Below, in pieces: positions 55,660 through 64,000 of a stretch of DNA of 64,000 bases. The notes beneath the pieces are model-generated. The model did not search any database, was not told where the DNA came from, and saw only the letters and a list, made by a program, of their open reading frames with translations. The position numbers were made by a program, and so were the translations under genes. Each line of letters opens with the position of its first letter. Positions within the stretch are counted from its first letter, which is position 1. The stretch comes from Lactarius indigo. Its lineage: Eukaryota; Basidiomycota; Agaricomycetes; Russulales; Russulaceae. Where the stretch lies: assembly GCA_025766275.1 (NCBI GenBank), contig JAFKAC010000005.1, positions 248,001-312,000 of the forward strand, written 5' to 3'.

Positions 55660-56843
55660 CTAGTGCCACTCTGTACCTCCTATCTGCTGCTCGTCTCCAT
55701 CGCCTCCTATCACTGCGACCTTCTCCCGGGCGGCCTCCACCTCCTCGTGGACGCGCTCGATCGATTTGAAGTATTTGACCGTTTTTACGCGAAGTTCTAA
55801 AACGCGGGCGGGCGAATTAGCGCGCCGGCGCAACGGACCAACCCACCGCGTTTACGTACCAGCCGTCGCGTCCTCATCGACAACGATCAGCGCCCAGGGA
55901 TGCGTCTGAAGCGCCGACAGCGTCCAAAGGTGGTTCACGCCATGCTCGATGGCCATGCTGAGCGCGAGCGCCTTGCGCTGGCCAGTGACGACGACGACGA
56001 CCTCGCGCGACTCGAGGACGGTCTTGACGCCGACGGTGAGCGCCATGCGGGGCACGGCGGCGATGTCGTTGGCGAAGAAGCGCGCGTTGGCGAGGATCGT
56101 GTCGTACGCGAGCGTCTTGATGCGCGTGCGCGACGCGAGCGACGACCCAGGCTCGTTGAACGCGATATGCCCGTCCTCGCCGATCCCGCCCAGGAAGAGC
56201 TCGATCCCGCCCGCGGCGCGGATCTTCTCCTCGTACGCGTTGCACTCCCCGACTAGGTCCCGCGCGTTCCCGTCGAGGATGTTCACGTGTTTCGGGTCGA
56301 TGTCCACTGGGTGGGATTTTAGGACGTGTGAGGGGAGGGGGGGGGAATAGGCGCGCGCGTACCGTGCGAGAAGAACTCGCGGAACATGAACGTGTGGTAT
56401 GATTCTGGGTGATCGCGTGGCAGCCCCACATATTCGTCCATGTTGAACGTCACCACGTTCTTAAATCTGTGCCGGCATCAGGTACTTGCACAAGGCATTT
56501 TCAGCAACGACGCACGAGAGCTTGCCATCTTTGACGAGGCGGATGAGGTGCTTGTACGTCGGGATGGGCGACGAGCCCGTGGGGAGACCAAGCACGAATG
56601 GCTTGTCCGGCGTCGGCCGGAAGTCGGTGATCCTGGCGCGGACCGAGCGCGCGAGCGGACCGATTGCGCGTGTCAGCGGCCGATTTGGCGCCCGCGCTCC
56701 TTATGATAAACCCACACACCGTTTTGCGATGTAGTCCCCAATGTACTCGCCCACTGCCACGGGGTCATCGCGAATAATAAGCCCTAGTCGTCGTGCAGAG
56801 TCTGTGTGCATCGTACGGATGACGTGGGGTGCCACTCACGCAT
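55660..56843 (-). CDS. Glucosamine-6-phosphate deaminase
   Basis: Converts glucosamine-6-phosphate to fructose-6-phosphate and ammonia, the last step of GlcNAc/chitin breakdown. The start ATG at 56843 leaves only ATGC before a 56-nt intron (56839-56784); the splice gives the family-typical start [20 protein letters not shown]. Then come [39 protein letters not shown] (catalytic Asp in NMDEY), [31 protein letters not shown] (catalytic Asp/His/Glu), [34 protein letters not shown] and the C-terminal [20 protein letters not shown]. It stops at 55660. Several introns of about 50-80 nt. The CDS is very GC-rich around 55900-56250. Probably cytosolic; the frame is intact. Confidence 0.93.
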
Positions 56844-57173
56844 TGGCGCGAAAACCTTTGAAGAAAAGTGTGGGGAAGGAAAGGAGAGGGATGGGAGAGA
56901 TCCGTGATGTGGAGGCTTTGTTGCTTTGAGATTTATGTGTGCTGGCAATACGGGAAAAACACGGCGGCGTTGGCCAGTTGTGGCCCTGGAACCATATGGT
57001 CCATTGGCTAGATGTGGGTTTGTCCACCTGGGTTACAGTAGCCACCTGATGAACCCGGGACGGACGTACGGGACGGACTACCGGTAGGCTGCTTTACGGA
57101 CCGACCGGGTCACCAGACATCGAGCAGGACGTACAAGTACGATGTCGTATACTGGTCTTACAGCTCGTTCAAC
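56844..57173. other. Intergenic region; start of tandem-duplicated unit near 57040
   Basis: Between the deaminase start and the end of the oxidase gene. From about 57040 (cacctgatgaacccgg) it is repeated at about 60330, so the duplication that produced the second oxidase includes the 3' flank. Confidence 0.5.
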
Positions 57174-58777
57174 TCACAGTCTTGTCTTGGCAGACGACGT
57201 GTCCGCCTTCTCTAATATTTCTCCCCGCTTCGCCCATATCTCCTCGATGCTCTTGTAGCCGCTCAGCCCGAGCGTAATCTCCGCCTCGGCCAAGATAGAC
57301 CGGAGGACCTCCGCAACACCCTGCTCCCCAGCGATGGCGAGCCCATACATGAACGGCCGTCCAACTGCAACCCACATTAATAAAGGGGTCATGGTCAATC
57401 AAACATGTGCGTACTTAAGACGCCCTGTGCACCCATCGCAATCGCCTTGATGACGTCGCTTCCCTGACGGATCCCCGAGTCAAACAGCACCGTGAACTTC
57501 CCTTCCTTCTGAGCGCGGAGCACCCTCGACGACGCTGTGATCTTCTCCAGAGAGGAGAACGACGAAATCGCGCCATCCACCTGCCGTCCACCTGCCCGCC
57601 ACCCTCAGCCAGCGCAACGGACCGTGATCCGGAATAACGTGAACACACCGTGATTGGACACGACGATGCCGTCCATCTGGGCATCCATAGCCGCATGGGC
57701 ATCGTCCACCGTCCGGATGCCCTTGAGCACAATAGGGCCGTCCCAATTATCACGCAAGAATTTGAGGTCCTCCCATGTGCGAAACAAGCCCGAGTCGATT
57801 TCGTCCAACCACCCAGTGACGAGCTTAAACGTCGCGACCGTCTGCTCGTCAGCTGCAGCGAGGCGTGTGCGGAAAGCCTCCATGTCGAGCGGAAACGCGG
57901 GGCGCTCGTCCGGCCGCACCGGGACGCCCAAGCGCTTCATGAAGACCGGGTCTGACGTGCCCACCTGTATACCGACGCCCGCAGCGAACGGAAGGTACGC
58001 GGTGTTGAGGTCGGCCGGCCGCCAGCCGACCACGAAGGTATCCAGGGTGACGACGAGCGCAGAGAAACCCGCCGCCTTGGCGCGGCCTAGGATCGAGAGC
58101 GTCACGTCGTTGCTGCGCGGCCTGCATTCATTTTGTTAGCCGCGAAAAGAAAGTGGGGTAAAATGTGAACGCGTACCAGCATAGCTGGTACCATCGGTGC
58201 CCGTCCCCGTTGGCTTTGGCCACGGCTTCAATGGAGCGCGAGCTGGCGGTCGACAAGATGTACGGCACCCCGACACTCGCTGCGGCGCTTGCAGTGGCGA
58301 GCTCCCCGTCCCTGTGTAGGATGCCTTGTACCCCCACAGGAGCGATGAGCACCGGCGAAGGGAGCTTGACGCCAAACAAGGTAGTCTAGAGACGCAACCG
58401 GGTCAGGTGAGGTGGAAGAAGCAAGTAGGCGCCGCCTACTCCAAGGTTGCGGTTGGTGGCGTCGCGAAGCATACGAGGTATGATACGCCATTGCTGGAGT
58501 GCTTCGAGGTTGTTCCGGTAGGTGCTGCCGCTCCCAGCAGTGCCATATGTGTACAAGAAGGCAGCTGACGAACACAATGCTCTCATTTAATGGGAAAATA
58601 CACGAGATCTGTGATGTGCAGTCAGTCACCGTGGTAGTCCTTCGTCACCTCGCGTGCCTTCTCCTCGATGGCACGATAGTCATATGAACCGTTGACTGGA
58701 CGCCTGTCCGTTAAATAGATCTGAGAGAGGAAGGAAGACCATGTCGTTATGGGGGCAGATGGGTTGTCGCCGGCCAT
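57174..58777 (-). CDS. FMN-dependent alpha-hydroxy-acid oxidase (lactate 2-monooxygenase-like), copy 1
   Basis: A flavin enzyme of the L-lactate/glycolate oxidase family. The ATG at 58777 gives SAPITTWSSFLSQIYLTDRR; next exons give FLYTYGTAGSGSTYRNNLEA, FGVKLPSPVLIAPVGVQGIL, GVPYILSTASSRSIEAVA and GDGHRWYQLCW. After a 50-nt intron follow NDVTLSILGRAKAAGFSALV, VGIQVGTSDPVF, TWEDLKFLRDNWDGPIVLKG (FMN-phosphate Lys region) and DGIVVSNHG, spliced to GRQVDG; the His and Arg of SNHGGRQ are the catalytic pair. The end has LFDSGIRQGSDVIKAIAMGA, VGRPFMYGLAIAGEQGV and YKSIEEIWAKRG. Length is about 400 aa. The substrate (lactate or another 2-hydroxy acid) cannot be told. It is tandem with copy 2; the frame is intact. 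Confidence 0.9.
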
Positions 58778-60467
58778 AGGAATAGTGAGGAGCGTCTAAG
58801 GGTGTAGTAGAAGGTGCCGAGTTCTAGTAGGACCCAAACTTGCCAACTTATACGAATGAAGGGGTGCGAGTCGAAATTGCGAAGCACGGCAAAAGAGAAA
58901 GGTCACACAACGTGGGACGAGGTCAGTAGAATCTGATGCTGGGGACGGCGTCGAGAAACAGTGAGAATGAACTAACCAAGACGAAACGAAGATGAGGTCT
59001 CAACGTTTGGGAGAGTGTCAGTGATATGTGCAGGAAGGGAAAGAGGAAAAGAAAATACTGAGCACCGATGGGCGCATTAAGTCGTCTTATATCTGTTTAG
59101 CCTGAAGTGAGCCCTACTGTAATTGGAGCAGGAGGGCGTAGATGGGTGACTCAGACGCCCAACCAAGCGTCCGACTGCGCCGCAAGTTTTGGTGCAAGTG
59201 GAGTGATAAAACGACTCGGAGTATCGTGCTATCAGGAACCACACGGTGCACCCCTACTCATGTAAGCAATATCACAAAGTTCACTTGATGGTTTATATAG
59301 TATCCCTAGCTCCAAGAATGCTCTGGGTCAAGGGGATGTCAGGGGAATTGTAACTTGAAGCACCCTTAGGCTCACTACGTCACGTTAGAGAACCTGAGGC
59401 AGGGGCGGCAGGCCCGGCCCTTGGCAGATTTTTGTCTACCAGCGTCTATCGGGCACCACTGTAAACCTGTACAGTAGCTACAGCCCTACTACTGCTGGTA
59501 TGGTGTGAAGAATATCGTAATTCACACCCTCTCGAGTTTGGTCGTCGCAAAAATCCAACCACAGTGGGGTTGTGACACCCCCGTCGTTCCATCTTCCCCA
59601 TTGCCTCCGTGAATTCTCCCATGTGGCCCATAATCCACAACTTTATGGCGGAGGACAATGCGGCATTGCCGCCTTCCCCGCAGTCGTGTTCTCCACGATG
59701 CATGACAAATGGCTCCCCTCACCATGGAACCGGTCACTAGACTTGTGCCCCTCTGCCATCACACCTTGGCACCCTATTGAAGCATGGTGACTTGGGGGTC
59801 GTCCATTAACTTTGGGGCTAGAGTTCCTTCGTTGCCCACCTTAGGTGTCCTTCTCGACCTCAGGACATTGTCGAGCCTGGGAGTTCAAGTTGTTATGCTG
59901 GGGCTTCTCAAATGACTCAGGTCTTGAGTTCAGGGAGGTGCAAAGCGTCAAATCAGTCGTACAGGTATCAGCACGGCGCAAAACTTCGTACATGTGTCCT
60001 ATGTGTTCGGGGAGGCGCTACTTTAAACTAGTCAGGGCCGCGCACAGGTGCATCATGTTCGGAAATGCAAACGGTGAGCTACACCGGCAATACAGTGACC
60101 AGCCTGAGGGACACAACGGACCACGCACGCCTCCGCGTTTCGCAAAACTTCACAGACTTTATTGTACATTTTGGGAAATCATCGCGCTTGAGTCGATAAG
60201 TGTGCGTGTAAGTGCGGCGCTCTCGGGAACACAGACTGAGCGCCCCACTGAGCGCAGTAGCCGAGGAACCGGAATCATATGGGCTATGATAAGTCAGACG
60301 TAGATTATTCACCCCAGGCCATCTTGATTACAGTATCCACCTGATGAACCCGGAACGGACGTGAGGCACGGGATGGAGAACAGATGGCATCTCGCACAGG
60401 AGATTTTGTAGAAAATACAATTGAGTAGGATGGTGCGACAATCTTACAGATTTCGGCATCGTTCAGC
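58778..60467. other. Intergenic region between tandem oxidase genes
   Basis: 1.7 kb with short frames only. The part after 60330 is the duplicated 3' flank of copy 2. A frame at 59845-60303 (+) has no motif. Confidence 0.4.
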
Positions 60468-62080
60468 TCATAGCCTCGTCTTGTTAGGTGATGTGTCCGC
60501 CTTTTCTATTACTGCTTCCCGCTTCGCCCATATCTCCTCGATGCTCTTGTAGCCGCTCAGCCCGAGCGTAATCTCTGTCTCAGCGAGGAGAGATCGGAGG
60601 ACCTCCTCGACGCCCTTCTCCCCAGCGATGGCGAGTCCATACATGAACGGCCGTCCAACTGTAATCCACATTAATAAAGGGGTCATGGTCAATCAAACAT
60701 GTACGTACTTAAGACGCCCTGTGCACCCATTGCAATCGCCTTGATGACGTCGCTCCCCTGGCGAATCCCCGAGTCGAACAGCACCGTGAATGTTCCTTCC
60801 TTCTGAGCGCGGAGCACCCTCGATGATGCCGTGATCTTCTCCAGAGCAGAGAACGACGAAATCGCACCATCAACCTGCCGACCACCTGCAAAAACTCGTC
60901 AGCACAGCGGACCGTAACTTGGATGACTGGTCCACGTACCGTGATTGGACACGACGATACCGTCCATCTGGGCGTCCATAGCCGCATGGGCGTCATCCAC
61001 CGATTGGACGCCCTTGAGCACGATCGGGCCGTCCCAATTATCGCGCAGGAACTTGAGGTCCTCCCACGTGCGGAACAAGCCCGGGCTGGCCTCCTGCTGC
61101 CATCCGGCGCTGAGCTTGAGCGCCAGGTCCGCCTGCTCGTCATCGGCCCCTGGTGCGAGACGTTGGCGGAACGCGTCCAGATTGAGCGGAAACGCGGGGC
61201 GCTCATCCGGACGCACCGGAAGTCCCATGCGCTGCATGAATACGGGGTCAGATGTGCCCACCTGCACGCCGACGCCAGCAGTGAACGGGCGGTACGCGGT
61301 GTCGAGGCTGTGAGGGCGCCAGCCGAGCAAGACTGCGTCCACCGTGACGACGAGCGCGGTGAAGCCCGCCGCCTTGGCGCGGCCCAGGATCGAAAGCGTC
61401 ACGTCGTTGTTGCGCGGCCTGCAGTACATTATAAACATCGTTATCAGCACCTCGCAAAAACGAAACGCGTACCAGTATAACTGGTACCACCGATGCCCAT
61501 CGCCGTTGGCCATGGCCACGGCTTCGATGGAACGCGAGCTAGCGTTCGACATGATGAATGGCACTCCGACGGTCGCTGCGGCGCTCGCAGTGGCGAGTTC
61601 GCCATCCTTGTGTAGGATGCCTTGCACTCCAATAGGTGCAATGAGCACCGGAGAGGAGAGCTTGACGCCAAACAGGGTAGTCTGGGGAGAGACGAAACCG
61701 GGTCAGGTGGGGCGCAGTGAGTAAGTAGGCGCCGTATACTTCAAGGTTGCGATTGGTGGTGTCGCGAAGCATGCGGGGGATGATACGCCATTGCTGAAGT
61801 GCTTCGAGATTGCTCCGATGCGTGTTGCTGGTCCCGGCACTGCCAAAGGTGTATATGTAGGCAGCTGACGGTCACGATGCGCTTATTTACACGATGGGAG
61901 AACACATCAGATTGGTGTGCAGTCAGACGCACCATGATTGTCCTTCATCACCTCGCGTGCCTTGGCTTCGACGACACGATGGTCATACGAGCCATTGACT
62001 GGACGCCTGTCCGTCAAATAGATCTGAGTAAGTAAGGAAGACCATGTCGTTTTCGAGGCGGATGAGTTTTCGTTGGCCAT
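60468..62080 (-). CDS. FMN-dependent alpha-hydroxy-acid oxidase (lactate 2-monooxygenase-like), copy 2
   Basis: Paralogue of the gene at 57174-58777 in the same orientation with the same intron positions. The start is either ATG 62080 (MANENSSASKTTWSSLLTQI) or an in-frame upstream ATG at 62143; the former matches copy 1. Key parts are LIAPIGVQGILHKDGELATA, GDGHRWYQLYW, FTALVVTVDAVLLGWRPHSL (LDTFVVGWRPADL in copy 1), VGVQVGTSDPVFMQRMGLPV, TWEDLKFLRDNWDGPIVLKG, SNHG spliced to GRQVDG, VGRPFMYGLAIAGEKGVEEV and YKSIEEIWAKREAVIEKADT. FMN-binding and catalytic residues are conserved. The differences cluster around GWRP and in the lid region before TWEDLKF, so substrate preference may differ. The 50 bases before each stop are almost identical. 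Confidence 0.9.
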
Positions 62081-62185
62081 ATCAGAGTATTGAGGAGCGT
62101 CCAAGGATGTAGTAGGTGCTGAGTACATAGGAGTAGAACTCACCTCTCTGCTTTCCCTTTTGTTATAAGAAACAACTGACCTCCG

Positions 62186-64000
62186 AGTAAGTCCTTTAGC
62201 TCTTTTTTTATCTCTCCTAGCTACTGATCTTTCGTTTCCCAGTGGCTTCTAAGTCGCCCCTCAATCTCGAACCGGACTTCCTCAAGCTGTGCCTTGCCAC
62301 CTTTGAGAACCAGGCAAACCATTCTCCCATCTCCCTGACGCCCACGCTCATTTCTTCTCTCAAAGCCTCCGTCTTTGTCAAGCTTGACGCCGACGGTCCG
62401 GAGCGGGAAGACCAAGGAGGACATCGTAGTCTCTGACCCGTCCCGCCTCACCAACTACTACCCGGCGGCATATAAGGACTTCTACGGCTTGCCCAGCAAC
62501 CCTCCATGCGTCTACAAGTCGGGCCCAGCCTGGTGCGAACGCACGGGCCCGGAATCGCATCGTATTATTCGTGAAGCCCGCCCTGTCTACGACCACCCCA
62601 TCGCCGACCAATGGCACGCTATTGGAACGAGTATCTATCAGTTACTCGACTCCCAGGCCATCAAGTGGACTTCGATCGACCCCGTCGCTTTTGCAGAACA
62701 GGGGCAGGTGAAACCGTTTTGCCCACTCCTTGTGTGGATCGGGGTCTATCCCGAGTCTCTCCTCTACCACGCTGCCATGGCTGCGGCTGAGGCCCTCAAG
62801 AAAATCCTTGCTCAAGCTGGCTTCCCCGAGATCGAGGTCGCTTTTCGTGAATCGGTCGTCACCCGGTCTGTTGCTCCGGGTCCCAAGTTGCTTCCCTTCA
62901 ATCCCCTTCGGGACCCTGTCCCCGAACTCCTCAAGCCCTTCACGCCCACGCTCGGCCTCTCCATAGCGCCGCTGAAGACACCGTACTACGAGGGCACAGG
63001 CGCCCTATACCTCCGCCTCAGCAACGCCGACAAGCGCACCGTCCTCCTGACCGCCGCCCACGTCGCTCGTCCTCCTCCCGCGTTCACCAACACGGGTATG
63101 TCGCGCAGGCGCAACAGCCAGGCTACTGAGGAGATCGTCGCGCTCGGGGATGAGGGTTATGGCAAAGCTATCACGAGTATGCTGAGTGCGATTGGCGACC
63201 TCGCTAGCTCGATCGACATCTGGAACGACAATATTGCTAGGTTGCCCGAGCCCGCCGATGGCGGGGATGAAGATGAGGAGACGACCGAAAAGCGCCAGGA
63301 GTACCTGGACCTGGTAGACAAGGCGAAGAAGAAGATCGAGAAGATAAACAAGTTTCACAGCGACGTCACCAGGTTCAGGACGATCCCAGCGCAGCGCATC
63401 ATTGGTTTCGTCCTCCACGCCGAACCCATCGCCGTCAGCGACGGGCCCCACAAGTTCACCCGCGACTGGGCACTGGTCGAACTCTACGAGGACAAGATCG
63501 ACTGGGGCTCGTTCAAGGGCAACAAGGTCTATATTGGTATGTTTTCCATCGCTAGCCACAGTATCGTTCCGCGGTTTTAGCTTACTATTATATTTATCCC
63601 TGCAGGCGGGAACCTCTCGTCGTCCGACTACCGCAAGATCATGTTCCCCCGACCCGAGGACCAGGCCGGCTACAAGTACCCGCGCGACGGTCTCCTCCAG
63701 GCCTATGGCGTCGTGAAGGATAAGGAGATCCGCTCACCCCAGCAGCTCGACGCCAACGGCTACAAGTGCCTCCACGTGGTGAAGAACGGCTTGACCACGG
63801 GCACCACCGTAGGTTGCGTCAACGGGTTGGACTCGTTCACTCGCGTCTACACCGAATACGGACTCGAGGAGACGTCCGTCGAGGTAGCCGTCCTGCCTTG
63901 CGACAGGAAGCGGGGCGCCTTCTCTGCCCCCGGAGATTCTGGCGCCATCGTCCTCGAGAGGGGCGGCGCCATCGTCGGCATGCTCACCGGGGGTGGCGGC
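62186..64000 (+). CDS. Trypsin-fold peptidase-like protein, 3' end outside the window
   Basis: The start codon appears split by an intron: exon 1 ends in A at 62186 (followed by gtaagt), and exon 2 at 62243 supplies TG, giving MASKSPLNLEPDFLKLCL. The second half of the visible part resembles a chymotrypsin-fold protease: His in VLLTAAHVARP (about 63055), Asp in FTRDWALVELYED (about 63465) and Ser in APGDSGAIVLERGGAIVGML (about 63938). A 69-nt intron (63537-63605) joins GNKVYIG to GNLSSSDYRKIMFPRP. The first 250 residues (SRLTNYYPAAYKDFYGLP, DPVAFAEQGQVKPFCPLLVW) match nothing I know. Near 62395 the frame must shift by one base (VKLDADG to VRSGKTKEDIVVSD), a true frameshift or an assembly error. 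No signal peptide, so probably intracellular. Confidence 0.7.

Noticed and set aside
55874..56431. Long minus-strand frame rich in Arg overlapping the deaminase
   Set aside because: Shadow frame caused by high GC at third codon positions; the deaminase frame holds all catalytic motifs.
1..64000. tRNA genes or CRISPR arrays
   Set aside because: No convincing B-box with paired acceptor stem was seen, and no regularly spaced repeats; CRISPR is not expected in a fungal genome.

Overview
The window looks like genomic DNA of a mushroom-forming basidiomycete (Agaricomycetes). Introns are short (about 45-70 nt) with GT..AG borders and CTAAC/CTGAC-type branch points. The proteins include Goodbye-NACHT-ankyrin NLRs, an S53 sedolisin, a BED/hATC transposase and a V-ATPase proteolipid, and a U6 snRNA gene is present. 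All gene models were assembled by eye from the sequence; family names come from recognised motifs, and no database search was run.

The left two thirds (about 1-43,500) is a repeat-rich accessory region built from duplicated blocks. It holds two closely related NLR genes (8103-11294 and 22909-26076, both +). It also holds three paralogous genes (12731-14464, 20932-22668, 32239-33965, all -) whose products carry two ubiquitin-like segments followed by a conserved domain bounded by a YLYP motif and a terminal VLEWGG motif. A third family, an uncharacterised single-pass membrane protein, has three copies (about 590-2110 +, 17063-18960 -, 28049-29930 -). Copies 2 and 3 of the membrane-protein and ubiquitin-like genes are collinear; copy 1 of the membrane-protein block is inverted. 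The second ubiquitin-like gene and the second NLR start back to back, about 240 bp apart.

The same region contains mobile DNA with readable insertion scars. There is a complete hAT element (35723-41409) with an 8-bp target-site duplication. Two solo LTRs lie inside it, one in an intron and one in an exon. Other elements are a 5'-truncated LINE, a 166-bp LINE tail, a pure poly(T) insertion and a mariner-like MITE. Two broken S53 peptidase copies and a multi-pass membrane-protein pseudogene are also present.

The right third (about 44,500-64,000) is compact and ordinary: an aldo/keto reductase, V-ATPase subunit c, a SUN-domain protein, U6 snRNA, a small single-pass membrane protein, glucosamine-6-phosphate deaminase, a tandem pair of FMN-dependent alpha-hydroxy-acid oxidases, and a trypsin-fold peptidase-like gene running off the end. 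The likeliest novelty is the association of NLRs with the ubiquitin-like/YLYP genes, which resembles a two-gene NLR and partner arrangement.
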